This document shows, piece by piece, positions 32,536-43,520 of a stretch of DNA of 64,000 nucleotides. Each line of letters starts with the position of its first letter. The first letter of the stretch is position 1. The notes beneath the pieces are model-generated. The model was not told where the DNA came from. It saw only the letters and a list, made by a program, of their open reading frames with translations, and ran no database searches. The stretch is from positions 86,858,198-86,922,197 of the forward strand of contig OV277859.1 of the NCBI GenBank assembly GCA_922989275.2, in the 5' to 3' direction. Origin of the DNA: Gari tellinella. Lineage: Eukaryota; Mollusca; Bivalvia; Cardiida; Psammobiidae. The position numbers were made by a program, and so were the translations under genes.

Positions 32536-33435
32536 TTTACCGACAGACACACTTTTCTGATATCAATAAAATCTTTTAAAACCTTTCACTACCGATGGAA
32601 CAAAAGAAACACTGAATTTTATAATAAACTTTAGAATAAAACCCTGAACAAATATATCCACTGAGAGTATCAAATTTAACTCTTTATATGCAAAGGGGCC
32701 GCTTGAAAATGGAGTCCGCACAATAATTCACATTTGTGATGATGGCTTCTTTAAATTTAAAAAGTCCTAACAATTAGTGCCAATAAGCTTCAATACCATT
32801 CGGACGTCCCGCAACCTTGTGTACGATCTTATCTTGATCCAGTCTGTTTAAAAATAACAATCAGGCCGTGCTTGCATGTCAAGGTTTTATCTTCACATTA
32901 TCAATTGGCGATTGATAAACAAACTTTCACAGGGAAATCAGTGTTCAGAGAAAACGTTGAGCAATACAGTACAAAGTGTCCACAATATAAACAAGTACAC
33001 TTGGGTAATGGATGTTTTGATATCTAATGAATACACAATATGCCTTTAGTACATTGTTGTCTGTAAGAATTAGGATGTTTGAAAACATTTTACTCCCCAG
33101 ATTGGTAAGAATCATTTTAGAAAATACTGATTCAGTCGAGATGATGTTTTTGTAGTTACACTCGTTAATGATTAAACCAGTCAAAACCTCTACCCTTCAT
33201 CAAATAACGAGAATAAAATAAAACACATGTACTCGTTATCAGAAGGGTGTTGACACGAACCAACATCGAAGTGTTAAATTCAAGTTGGCTAATCGGTGTG
33301 CGAAGTTCGCCTAAAATAATATCAACTTCTGCAAATTTATTTGATAACAATGTTACTGAAAAAAAGTTGCAGTGAGATTTTTTATGTCGAAGTCTAAAAT
33401 GATTAAATTATTTATTGTAAAATTTATGACAAAAT
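32536..33435. other. No recognisable feature
   Basis: AT-rich; short minus-strand open frames lack any recognisable domain. Confidence 0.45.
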
Positions 33436-34210
33436 TTATAATTAATTATTAGTTGCTACTGACCGTACCAAGGCGGGCTCCTATGTTCACTTTGCTTTAT
33501 GTTTGTCTTGCGTGTTGTTTTCTATTTAGTGTGTAGATGAATGAATGGTATTGCGCGCGTGTGTGCGTGTGCGTGTGTGTGCGTTGGTGACACTATCAAA
33601 GCGAGGTACGTCATAGGAGTACACAGCAACGAACCGAGGTACCTCCAACAAGCGAGGTAGTTTTTACTAATACCTCGGTAGGTATACCTCGCATTTAGCA
33701 TGCTCAGTTCAAGATACAAACGCACACAAAATATCTCGAGTACCTCGGTTTGCTTTTCTTCTACCTGTTTGTGTGTCGGTGTGTGTTTGCACACAGTCGA
33801 TAACGATATTTGTAGGTGATGTGTGAGTGTACCTCGTTTTGTAGGTGATGTGTGTGTGTGTGTTTTTTACCTCGGTTTGAAACAGAGTTTTTGCCCATTA
33901 CCTACCTCGTTTTGTCGGTCTAGTGTTGATCGGTAATTCTTTATAAATTCAATATTTTCTTCACATCATTTGAAACTGTGACTGTCCTGAAAACCTTTTG
34001 TCATATTTGCCTTAAGCGTTTTGGCTTATAAAGCGTACACCTCGGTATGAGGGTGTGAAACGTGTACCTCTGTCGGATAGTAAAACCAGTATGGGTGTGT
34101 GTGTGTGTGTTTGTTATTGCATAACTGTGTGTGTGTTCTGCTTGAGAGGTGGGTGTATTGTTTGTGTTGCGTTTCCTGCTTGAGCTTTTCGTGTTTATTT
34201 GTAATATTTT
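33436..34210 (+). mobile_element. Copy of the Penelope-like element 3' tail
   Basis: 33436-33589 (TTGCTACTGACCGTACCAAG, TATGTTTGTCTTGCGTGTTG, GTAGATGAATGAATGGTATT) and 34096-34210 (TTCTGCTTGAGAGGTGGGTG, GCGTTTCCTGCTTGAGC) match, in order, the reverse complement of 61620-61850, which lies just past the Penelope-like frame. So this is a 3'-end copy lacking the coding part. The two matched halves are separated here by about 500 bp absent from the other copy. Confidence 0.78.
33590..34095. repeat. Expanded segment rich in ACCTCGGT motifs and GT runs
   Basis: About a dozen copies of ACCTCGGT/ACCTCGTT or the complement (for example 33603, 33635, 33651, 33692, 33739, 33830, 33869, 33904, 34040) are interspersed with GTAGGTGATGTGTG and GT microsatellites. 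The segment interrupts the retroelement tail inside its GT-rich region and probably arose by local expansion. Confidence 0.65.
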
Positions 34211-34411
34211 TTATGCAATAGAGGCCAAAATTGTTCCCAATAATGAGTTCGTCACCAAATGTCTTTTTGCAACATTTGTTGTGGTGCTGTAGTGACTTAA
34301 GCATGATAAAGTTATAAATTTAATGTAAATTCAGTTAGTGTTTCTCAGAATTATTCAAGATCAATTTATAGTAGTATTGACATATACACAGAGTTAAAAA
34401 CTGGGCTTTAA

Positions 34412-34938
34412 AGGGACTCGCAACCGGATGGTGTTCTTGTCAAAATAAAATAAAATGCTCAAATAAAAGCAAATTTGTGGCATTATTTGGCTTTTGATAT
34501 TAAAAAAATATGATCAGTCCAAAAAACGTCTCAAGAATCGTCACCGAATCTTAGTTTTTTTAGATATTTTCCATCGTTTTTCCATAGCGTTAGCTAACGG
34601 TATAGTTGTTGTTGTTGCTTCTCTACACGGGGTCAGACATAAACCCGAGCCGAATAAAGTTCTATTAATAGCTATCATTGAAGTACATTAATTCGCTACC
34701 ATATATATAGAGAGCGTCCGTAGCCGAGGGCGTAAAGGCGATGCCTCATTTTTCATTTTTGTCTCCGCATGGATGGTCACGGGTTCGAATCCCACCAGAG
34801 CCTCTTCTTTTTTTTCTTTTGGAAATGCATTTTTTAACAGAATTTATTAGCCTCAACTAAATTTTACCCATTTATATGAGCATTTGACATATATTTACAA
34901 ATTACTATTTTTAATGCTTGATCCGGTTGCGAGCCTCT
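34412..34938 (+). mobile_element. MF7: TTAA MITE carrying a tRNA-like segment, copy 1
   Basis: TTAA (34408-34411), AGGGACTCGCAACCGGATG; right end GGTTGCGAGCCTCT and TTAA (34939-34942). The inner sequence includes GATCAGTCCAAAAAACGTC, CGTCACCGAATCTTAG, GTTGTTGTTGTTGCTTCTC and the tRNA-like segment at 34712-34804. The 537-bp copy at 35804-36340 is in opposite orientation. Terminal inverted repeat of about 14-20 bp and TTAA duplication; no coding capacity. Confidence 0.88.
34712..34804 (+). other. tRNA-Ser/Leu-like segment inside MF7
   Basis: An A-box-like TAGCCGAGGGCGTAAAGGC (34721-34739) and a B box GGTTCGAATCCC (34782-34793), with a 3' strand CACCAGAGCCTC partly complementary to the start. 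The long variable region resembles a class II tRNA. The D and anticodon arms are not properly formed, so I treat it as a tRNA-derived segment, with possible pol III promoter activity. Confidence 0.6.
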
Positions 34939-34944
34939 TTAAAG

Positions 34945-35799
34945 CCAAATATTAACTATCCTTTTATGTCCATAGCACCCAATTGAATTCTCAATATAAA
35001 TTTTAGATACAGATAGTATGTAAATAATTATTATAAGTGCCATTCCATATTATAAATACATATATTAGTGAATGTGCTATTTTGAATTTTGATCATGCTG
35101 ACCCAATTAGACTCGCTTATTAGGAAGTTCGGACCATACTAATGTCCCTGATTAAGATATGCGTTCCTTAAAATGATCTATCGTTGAGTTTGGAATAAAG
35201 GAGTCAAATTTTGTCACAACATGTATATTTGTAGACGCATGTAGTTAAGAAGAACTAGTGTTATTAAATTTATTAACAAATTCACCAAACGTGATATGGA
35301 GCATTTAGCCTAATTTAACTTTGTTGAATATATTTTCATTGAGAAATATGTCAGACTATTCAAATTCTAATACGTCCACCAATCCATTACCAATCTTTAA
35401 AATTGGAAAGGGACTATGATTACATACATGTCTAGGGCTATAATTGTGAATGGCATAATGGAAACACTTTTTTGTCCTCGGTTTTACTTTGCAAGACGTA
35501 TTGAATTTTACAGCGTTTTTGTAGACATGTGATGGATAGTTTTATTATGATAATTATACCGCTTGACATTATCACGTCCACACACTCCCAGTTCTAGGAA
35601 AAAGTGTTACCCTAATAAGCTTAGTGTGATCCTGCCATGAACTGAATAGCTATTAACTGACTATTAAATTGACGATTTCATATCACTTTAAAAGTCACAT
35701 ATACTGACAAAATAAAACACAATCGAACATACGCCATTCTGTCTTCACTTAAAATCAATCGGTATAGAAAATAAAAATAAAACCCCAGATAAAGGCCCC
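34945..35799. other. No recognisable feature
   Basis: AT-rich spacer between the two inverted MF7 copies. Nothing supported. Confidence 0.45.
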
Positions 35800-35803
35800 T
35801 TAA

Positions 35804-36340
35804 AGCGACTCGCAACCAGATGGTGCATTAAAAATAGTAATTTGTAAATATGTGTCAAACGCTTATATAAATGGTAAAGAATTAGTTTAGGATAAGAAAT
35901 TCTGTTTAAAAAATGTATTTCAATAAAAAAAAATATTGGTCTCTGGTGGGATTCGAACCCGGGGCCCCGGCATTGGCGGACAAAAGGCAAAATAGGGGAA
36001 ACCGCTTAGACCAATGGACCACGGAACTATCCGTTTATCTCGAATCGATTTAACGTATTTCAATGTGTAGCTATCGAAAGTGCATACAACTTCGTAATTC
36101 GGCTCGTGTTTATGTCTAAGCCCGTGTAGAGAAGCAACAACAACAACTATACCGTCTACTAGTCGGTATAGAAAAACGATGGAAAATATCTAAAAATCTA
36201 AGATTCGGTGACGATTCTTGAGACTTTTTTTGGACTGATCATATTTTTTTAATGTCAGAAGCCAAATAATGCCACAAATTTGCTTTTATTTGAGTATTTT
36301 ATTTTATTTTGACAAGTACACCATCCGGTTGCGAGTCCCT
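35804..36340 (-). mobile_element. MF7: TTAA MITE carrying a tRNA-like segment, copy 2 (inverted)
   Basis: TTAA (35800-35803), AGCGACTCGCAACCAGATG; right end CCATCCGGTTGCGAGTCCCT and TTAA (36341-36344). Inner blocks match copy 1 in reverse. With copy 1 it forms an inverted pair about 870 bp apart. Confidence 0.88.
35937..36030 (-). other. tRNA-like segment inside MF7 copy 2
   Basis: On the minus strand: GTGGTCCATTGGTCTAAGCG (A-box region) and GGGTTCGAATCCCACCAGAG (B box and T-stem). The T-arm is well formed and the variable region is long and unlike that of copy 1. Likely a tRNA-derived pol III promoter and not a functional tRNA. Confidence 0.6.
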
Positions 36341-36481
36341 TTAACAATATGTCAAAGATTTGTAAGTTTCCTGTACAAACTACGTATTGTTTTGAATAAA
36401 ATAGACTAATGATTCACTGTTTTGTGCTAAAAGTTTGTGTTCTTTAACCCTGACATGATCAAATTTAACGTGAGGTGTTTA

Positions 36482-36692
36482 CCACTTCACCGCCATATTG
36501 TCGTCTGATTCAATATTGTTGTCTGTATAATTGTTTCAAAGTTGTTTTAAGGCAGTATAAATGACGTTATTTTAAAACAAATGATAAACAGATTTGATCC
36601 TGGTCAGACGCCGTGTAAGGCGTTATCTGATCAGGATCGAAACGGTTTGCAAAAGGCGCTTTATGACGTCATTGAGAGTAAAAAGGTAAACT
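36482..36692. mobile_element. MITE family MF5 copy
   Basis: CACTTCACCGCCATATTGTC, GTCTGATTCAATATTGTTG, TTTCAAAGTTGTTTTAAGGC, hairpin core at 36588-36649 (AAACAGATTTGATCCTGGTC with complement), GCGCTTTATGACGTCATTG and GTAAAAAGGT. The terminal TTAA flanks are eroded. Confidence 0.82.
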
Positions 36693-37834
36693 TTAAAACA
36701 AACTAATAATTATCTCAAACACACATTTTAAACCATTAACAGTTATAGAAAACGCTTTCACAATATCAATAATCTTTTTCTGTAATATCAATCTTTCAAC
36801 CATATTGACAGTAATCCTTAAATGAGCATGGAATAGTGTAAGAGTGATAAGTATATTTCGCATTTCCCGTTATGGTGGAAAGAGTTTTTAAGGTCTCTTT
36901 AACAATGTAATTCATAATGTATGTATGTATCTCTATCTACGTAATTCAAATATCATATACATGTAGCAAAATGCTTACACGTCCAGAATCACAGTAAAGT
37001 TACGAAGCAATATGCTGTTTAACTTTTGATAATGTTTAAGTAATAAATACTGAAAACAAATTGTTATAACTTTCTGTCATTTTCTGGAAATATTTTGCAA
37101 TAATATATGTAGTTTGCTTGAGTCTCAATAGGTAAAAAATAGTGAGATAATTCCAGTAATACTACTATATATATAAAGCACTAATGTGCATAACACCCGT
37201 TGACTTTATGCTCATCCTACATTAGTACATTGTATTAGCCATTTTGTTTCTCAGCGTCTGATATGACTCAAATCTGTAGCAGTATGATATGCACCTTTTC
37301 ATTTTAAAGATACATGTGTCTAGTGTATTTGATATTTAAAATGATGTTCAGATGTGATGTTCATATATCCGAAACACTGATGTCTGCAACAATTCTTAAA
37401 AATAATTTACAAATTCAAATAGTTTGGATCAAGTGAGACGTCGATGTTTGTAGGCGATTCATTTGTATAAAAAACGTTTGTAACAAATATCACTAAATTA
37501 CCCACAAAAATGCAGAAGTCATAAACTATTTCATTCAGCAAGAAACTGATTTTTCGCATGAATGATATCTACCAAACAGATGTCTTAAATTTCCAACAAA
37601 CTCTGAACTGTTTGGACTTATTTGATTGAGCGAAAATCTCAAAGTTAACATTTAGCAGCATGTTTGAAAATCCATGATATACAATGTATTATTTGCACTA
37701 AGGTGTTACTACCATTTAAATTCTCGTGAAGTTCTCGACGAATGCTTCATTGATATGTGCAGTCAAAACACCAAAAACCAAAAACATCCGTAGCATTTCC
37801 TTTCCTATTTTTGATTGTTGTAAAGGCAAATGAT
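36693..37834. other. No recognisable feature
   Basis: AT-rich; a weak hairpin-core echo near 37250-37275 (GCGTCTGATATGACTCAAATC) and near 37425. No gene supported. Confidence 0.4.
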
Positions 37835-38060
37835 TTAACACATTCAACCCTAGCGACGAGTACACTCGTCATTTACAAACAGTGTACCTGCAAACAGTGT
37901 AGAACCTGACTAGAGGGCTCCTTAAGGAGCCCTCTGATCAGGGTCAACACTGTTTGTCATTTTGAAGTACGTATAGCTAAAATCAACCCTTAATAGTAAA
38001 ACATGGACTTATTTTGAAATTGGAACTGTCTATTAAAAGTTTCAGCGGTGAATGAGTTAA
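37835..38060. mobile_element. MITE family MF4, complete copy with TTAA duplication
   Basis: TTAA (37835-37838), CACATTCAACCCTAGCGACG, then AGCGGTGAATGAG and TTAA (38057-38060). The central palindrome at about 37890-37957 has arms GCAAACAGTGTAGAACCTGA. Reverse orientation to the copy at 4915. This copy shows the family's TTAA target most clearly. Confidence 0.88.
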
Positions 38061-38289
38061 TAATCAAAGTGTTCTACCTGATTTAGACTTTGTTTTCTGA
38101 TTTTTTATTACTGATTTAAAGAGTATTTGATGATTACAACCATATACTTTTAAGATAAAAGTATTTTGTCTGTTTTATATTGATAGATGTGTATTTGAGC
38201 CGTGTCAAGACAAAACCTGCCTTATTGTATTGCAATATTGAACAGACGTTGTCACTCCAGGCTCTGTGTCTGAGTTCGGTTTGCACTAC

Positions 38290-38460
38290 CAAATACTGTA
38301 TATATTACAGCCACATAAAATGCTTTAGATGCACGAGGGTGTCAAACAGAGAAGATCAAAGCCAGCCGGACCGTCAAAAACGCGGCGGCTGTCCTTGATC
38401 TACACTGTTTGCAGTGCAATAAGGCAGGTTTTCTCATGGCACGGCTAATGTAAAAAATGT
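38290..38460. repeat. Hairpin repeat with GCCAGCCG core, copy 1
   Basis: ACTGTATATATTACAGCCAC, GTGTCAAACAGAGAAGATC, AAAGCCAGCCGGACCG / CGCGGCGGCTGTCCTTGATC, then CAATAAGGCAGGTTTTCTC and TGGCACGGCTAAT. It shares its hairpin and one flank, inverted, with 40600-40840. The outer hairpin sequence CAAACAG...CTGTTTG is common to the MITE cores, but the inner arm is different. Confidence 0.65.
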
Positions 38461-38989
38461 TTGCACTAGGTGAGTTTTGCTGTTTTCCAACAATTCCTGT
38501 TTGAAATAACGTCATTGAAAATCAAATATATGTTTATTCCCAAACGTAATCATTGGCACTTCCAGCATAACAACAAATGTGAGGGGAAGATTAATTGTTA
38601 TTGATTTATCAATTACCGAGTTCATTTAAAGCAATTGAACAATACTTGGTTTTAGCTGCAATAGACGTCAGTTTTAAAACGTCGTTTTGTTACTCAATTT
38701 TGGTGCAATAACAGTCAGCTTAAATCTGATTAATAGTTTTTCTAATTGCATGCTATGAAATAGCAAAAGTTAAACGGCGTTAATTTACATGAATATTTAC
38801 CCATCAAAACAGTTTAAGGATATTTTCTGCACTGCTTAATCATTTTATCACGTTCAAAGGTACTGAAAACCAAATTGGCCCTTAAACATGTTTTTTATAT
38901 AAAGGGATGTCAGGAACTCATATCAACGTGTAAATATTAATTCAGGAAATATCATTATGTTAGAAAATACATTTCAAAGGAAACACTAC
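38461..38989. other. No recognisable feature
   Basis: AT-rich; nothing supported. Confidence 0.45.
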
Positions 38990-39345
38990 TTATTAACACG
39001 GTCGGGATCAAACTCGTGCGGAGAAAGCAAGGCAAGTTATGATGTTATATAATGGCGACGATTTAGCCGCCTCGGCCATAGAGATATTCGTTTCTGGCGG
39101 TCTATTTTATCCTATATGATTTGTCTTTTAGTGGAGTCTAAAATAAAGATCTACTCCGCCTTCGGTCGGGAGTAAAAACGAAATGGAAAAACTGAAACAC
39201 TAAGATTCAGTGATTCTTCTTCAGAATGTTTTTAAACTGATTATTTTTGTTCAACGCCATGTATACGATGTCGCCAAAATTGTCTGTATTTGAGTACTCA
39301 TTTTTTCTGCAAATACACCATTTTATTTATTTTCAGTCTCCTCCA
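38990..39345 (-). mobile_element. MF7 MITE, degenerate copy
   Basis: ACACGGTCGGGATCAAACTC resembles the MF7 tRNA-like B-box region, followed by AAACACTAAGATTCAGTG, TTTAAACTGATTATTTTTG, TGTCTGTATTTGAGTACTC and AATACACCATTTTATTT, in the order of MF7 copy 2. The termini are eroded (CAGTCTCCTCC). Confidence 0.62.
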
Positions 39346-40599
39346 ATATATTACACCAATTTTCACTGTTTCTGTGGTTCAATCGAATAAAGTCACTTTT
39401 ATTGTAAAATATATATTGGAAGCATTCAGGAGTATTTGATTAGATTAACAGTATTTCCAAAATCGGCGTCATTTTAATATAGTATCTGGCATGTATGAAT
39501 CAGATATAAGTACGCATGTAATACTACTTTCGATTATAGTATACACTGCTCTATAGCGACATTAACATTTTAAAAATCATGGCAATTTTCACAAATCATG
39601 TTTTCACAGTCGACATGATTTGTAAAAAAAAAGTTAAAAAAGTCTTTATATAGGCTGGTATTAAATAGGATGCATATATATTAAGTATTTATGTAAGTGA
39701 CACAATGAACACAGTTGAGTGATTTAAATGTGAAATTAGATAGCCAGTAGAAATAATTACTTCATAAATGGCATGCATGTGTATTTCATAAAGCTACACA
39801 TTTTGAATGGAGACATGTCAATGTCAATGTATATAGATGAATATCATAACACCGATGAGAGCCCCATACTTAACGCTGTAAAGGTATGTGCGTCCACAAT
39901 AGGGTAAGCTCCCCATACGAGCAATGATCCAATCCAAATAATGTTTTTTTTTTTGTTTTGTGCAAAAAGTAATTATTCATCTCCCTTTGAATGAAAACGG
40001 ATTTCTGAAACTCCATTTAAGCTCTTTATTCAAAGAGGCAATGTAAACCAGCGGTTTCAAATGTATACATTGACTTCTTGGATTATAAAATGTCGTTTCA
40101 TCCTTAGCAAATATAGTATTTATATTCTTTGTCACACAAAATATATATCATCATAAGTTCCGAACCTATGCATTTATTAGTTTGTTCTCTACATTAGCTA
40201 AACATATTAGACCATGTGTTTATTTCTTTTACATGTAAAAAGAACCAAAACTGATTTTGCATGAAATACTAATATGTTCAAACACATTTTTGACTGTTGT
40301 TTCTGATAACTACTACACGCTATTGTGCACATTCTGAACTGCATTATTTGAGTTAAGACATACAAGAAGTTGAAGTTTTACTTACTTTCACATGGCAACG
40401 ACGATTAGAATTTATTTGTTTACAAAACAAATTCAACTATATTTTACTTTAACGTCTTATTGTTGAAATGAGATACATGTCAAATTACTTTGGGATAGCA
40501 AGATTTCAATATTATTGAATATACTTGCATGTCTCTCGACATCTAAATACGTGATAAATATGCTTTTATCATTAGATATTAGCTGTGTCATTAGAAAAC
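39346..40599. other. No recognisable feature
   Basis: More than 1.2 kb of AT-rich sequence with no supported gene, repeat or long hairpin. Confidence 0.45.
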
Positions 40600-40840
40600 A
40601 TGCTTTATTGCATTGTAAACAGTGTATTTAAAGGCCAGCCGCCGCATCAAAGACGCAGCGGTTGGTCTTGATCTACACTGTTTGACATTCACGTACATGT
40701 GAAGTATTTTATGTAGCTGTATTATATACAGTTTAGGCAGTGTAGACCAAAGTCAGATACAGCGCGTGAGATGACAACGGTGCTTGGTATGTACATGCTG
40801 CAATTCAATAAGGCTGGTTTCGTCATGGCACGGCTTATAT
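40600..40840. repeat. Hairpin repeat with GCCAGCCG core, copy 2
   Basis: Hairpin at 40616-40686 (AAACAGTGTATTTAAAGGCC, AGCCGCCGCATC and complement), then ATTTTATGTAGCTGTATTAT inverted relative to copy 1, and CAATTCAATAAGGCTGGTTTC with TCATGGCACGGCTTAT in the same orientation as copy 1. The inner and outer parts therefore have different relative orientations in the two copies. Confidence 0.62.
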
Positions 40841-40847
40841 GTAAGAA

Positions 40848-41168
40848 CAGTTCCCTTTACAACGGTCCTCTGAACAACGAATCTCTCCTTACAACAACGT
40901 TTCCACTGTTCCCAAAACACTTCCATTGTAATATCGTCTGCTTAAAAGTGTCGTCTCTTGTTTTTCTCAAAGTCACATATATGACATTTTGACTGAAACA
41001 GACTTAATGACGAGTTACAAATAGCTTAAATCCAGAACAGACGTCGCCATCTTGATTCAAGCTGTTTGCAAATGTATGTACATTTCCCTCCCTATTACGA
41101 TTCCATCCGAATAGCATACACTATCGTTGCCTCCCAATGTATGTTGTTGTAGAGAGGGAGCACAATAG
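40848..41168. mobile_element. MITE family MF2 copy
   Basis: CAGTTCCCTTTACAACGGTC start, ATCGTCTGCTTAAAAGTGTC, hairpin remains at about 41018-41070 (CAAATAGCTTAAATCCAGA...CTTGATTCAAGCTGTTTGC), GAGAGGGAGCACAATAG end. Confidence 0.8.
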
Positions 41169-41301
41169 TTTCTTTCGCATAAACATTTGTACTCGTACAT
41201 TGTACATTGTACATAAATCAAATACTTTACTTTGATGTATCTGAAATATTAATTCATTGTATAAAGCAAGCGAAATGGGGCATCATATCATAATGGTTGT
41301 A

Positions 41302-41416
41302 CAGCGCCCCTCACTACAACGACATCCAATGGGAGACAAAGATTATGTGTGTTGTTTGGAGGGAGTCGTTTTAAGGTGGGAAATTGGCTTACATATGCAA
41401 ACAGCTTGAATCCAAC
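41302..41416. mobile_element. MF2 MITE, truncated
   Basis: CAGCGCCCCTCACTACAACG after TA, AATGGGAGACAAAGATTATG, GGAGGGAGTCGTTTTAAGG, then CAAACAGCTTGAATCCAA, where similarity stops in the hairpin's left arm. Confidence 0.75.
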
Positions 41417-41696
41417 GTTAATTTCTGAGAATGCCTACTCGCAATTTCAATGTCACTAGATTTTAACTATATATTGAGTATGAAAATCAAAAATACATGC
41501 GACGCGAAGGACGGATGATGGCAACGTGGAGATCATAATAGCTCACATTGACACTCTATGCCAGCAAGGACAAGGGAAACCGAATGACGCTGTAGAAGAT
41601 CTTAGCCTTCAACTAGTAGTATAATTTTACGTGCAACATAATGTAGGTGTGTCATCATTTGTACAGCCTTGCTATATAGACGGACATTTATGGCGA

Positions 41697-42018
41697 TGTG
41701 GTAGATTACTTGACTGTGACCCTGGCGACCAAGGTTTGATCCCCGTTCTGAGCGGGTATGTTTTTTCACAAGAACACCCGGTTCTATTTGATGTTTAACC
41801 TGGCTTTTGTAACTGTTTGTGCTCCGAGTTCGATTTCTAGTCGATCTAATGCCAAAAGGTATAAAAAAAGAGAAACTTGTTGGAGGAGTATTTCATACGT
41901 GGTGCGTAGGTTTTCTAGTATCGTACAAACGCGCCTTCTTGGCGTGGTGGTATCTAGTACTTAAGGTGCTTGATTGCAAACATGGCGACTGGGGTTCGAT
42001 GCCGGTTCTCAGAGGGTA
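41697..42018 (+). mobile_element. Dimeric tRNA-related SINE, copy 2
   Basis: Unit 1 (41697-41760) has GTGGTAGATTACTTGACTG and CAAGGTTTGATCCCCGTTC; unit 2 (41942-42018) has GTGGTATCTAGTACTTAAGG and GGGGTTCGATGCCGG. CCGAGTTCGATTTCTAG lies between (about 41825). Unit spacing of 247 bp agrees with copy 1. Open plus-strand frames crossing it are incidental. Confidence 0.68.
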
Positions 42019-42379
42019 TTTTATTTTTTACTTTTTTTCGCTTACATAAACCAAATGCTTTACTGATATGTGAATGGAATATATTTTCATTATATATAAA
42101 GGAAATTGAACCTTGGAATTATTCTAATGGGGCCAACATTCAGATATTCTCTACCTTTTGGAAACATTTCCTTCAATAACAAGTGTTTCAACAAACTATC
42201 GGTTTTCCTATCTTAAAGCCAGAACATCGTCAGCTAAAGATATAGCCTGCATCTATTTAACAACGCGTGTTAGATTTTAGAAAACAAATAGTAAGAGACA
42301 TCTATACAAATATTAATAGTCGGTATCCTAATCAAACATCGGGTAACATAGCGTATAAACATTAAGCCGGAAAAGATCA
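42019..42379. other. No recognisable feature
   Basis: AT-rich flank; nothing supported. Confidence 0.45.
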
Positions 42380-42626
42380 TAATCCCTTTTACTCTCAACG
42401 ACGCTTTAAAGCGCGTTTGCAAACAGTTTGTGTCCTGATCAGACGCCGCGTAAAGCGGCGTCTGATCAGGACCCAAACTGTTTGACACTCTTATCGATAT
42501 TTATTAAGTCATACGACCTTAAATCTAACTTTGAAACGTGTCTTGCAGACAGCACTAATGCAGCAGATGACAATAAAGCGATGGACGGTTAAAATCTCCC
42601 GAATAACTTGATCATGAAAGGGTTAA
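42380..42626. mobile_element. MITE family MF5, reverse orientation
   Basis: AATCCCTTTTACTCTCAACG, GACGCTTTAAAGCGCG, near-perfect hairpin core at 42419-42483 (GCAAACAGTTTGTGTCCTGA with complement), ATCGATATTTATTAAGTCA, GCAGATGACAATAAAGCG and GATCATGAAAGGGTTAA (TTAA 42623-42626). Confidence 0.82.
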
Positions 42627-43105
42627 ATTGATTAATACCCAACAAAATAGTGCTTGTAACAATTCCCACCGCCTTTACTGTTTTAGCACATTTACTTTGA
42701 CACAGTTCATTAAAGGCTAACAAAGAACTGCAGTTATTATCATTAACAGTTGGAATCTCAGTGGTATGCTTATTGGTTCCAGCATGTTTATATCAAAGCA
42801 ATATTATTTTCACAATTTATCGGGAACGTCTTCGTTAATTTTAGGGGGAATTAAGGCTTATGTTATAAATTGTTTTATAAATAATTTATGATTTAGTATG
42901 TATTGATTAACGCCTTCAGTTATGCCGTTGTTAACAACTTGTTTATCTGCGACCAGACAGTCATGCCTACTACCAAGTATACTGAAGAATTAGAAGACTT
43001 TCAAGCTCGGCTAAGTACGACACTTGGTCAAAGATTCGGAATCAAGATATATAATCATAGATTACTGATTAACAATAGCGGTGTAATGGCAAATATTCTT
43101 CATGC

Positions 43106-43520
43106 TTAACCCTTTCATTCTCATTGACGTCATTAAGCGCTGTTGCAAACAGTTTTAATCCTGATCAGACGTCGCGTCACGAAGCGTCTGATCAGGATTA
43201 AAACTGTTTGCCACTTGTTTTCAAATTACGTCAGTCATACTGCATTAACCCTTTACCTGATAGCCTATTTCTAGAATTGAAAATAGGTTACTAGTTAAAG
43301 CAGGTTGAAAGTAAAGCAGAATGCGCTTAAGGCGCATTCTGCTTTCCTTTCAGCCTGCTTTAAGCTATCCTGTGCTAGAATATATTGAAAATTTTCCCTA
43401 TAGTATATATTAAATTATTAAATTGGAACTATTTTCTTCAGCGGAGGAATAAATTAAATACGCTTAAAGTCGCTTCTATTGGGGAAAGGGTTAAATCTAA
43501 CTTTGAAACGATATTGCAGA
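43106..43520. mobile_element. MITE family MF5, split by an MF3 insertion and cut by MF2
   Basis: TTAA (43106-43109), CCCTTTCATTCTCATTGACG, hairpin core 43144-43210, CCACTTGTTTTCAAATTACG, TCATACTGCA, then TTAA plus an MF3 element (43245-43494), and after the second TTAA the MF5 sequence resumes with ATCTAACTTTGAAACGATAT and GCAGAC. Uninterrupted copies read CTGCCTTAAATCTAACTTTG (complement of 52718-52737). At 43521 an MF2 element cuts it off. Confidence 0.88.
43245..43494. mobile_element. MITE family MF3 nested in MF5, TTAA duplication proved
   Basis: TTAA (43245-43248), CCCTTTACCTGATAGCC, hairpin AAAGCAGAATGCGC/GCGCATTCTGC, ATTGGAACTATTTTCTTCA, GGGGAAAGGG, TTAA (43491-43494). The MF5 host has a single TTAA at this spot in other copies, so the two TTAA here are the target duplication. 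Confidence 0.93.

Noticed and set aside
34712..34804. tRNA-Ser or tRNA-Leu gene
   Set aside because: A and B boxes are present, but the D and anticodon arms do not form, and the segment lies inside a mobile element with a second, different copy at 35937-36030.
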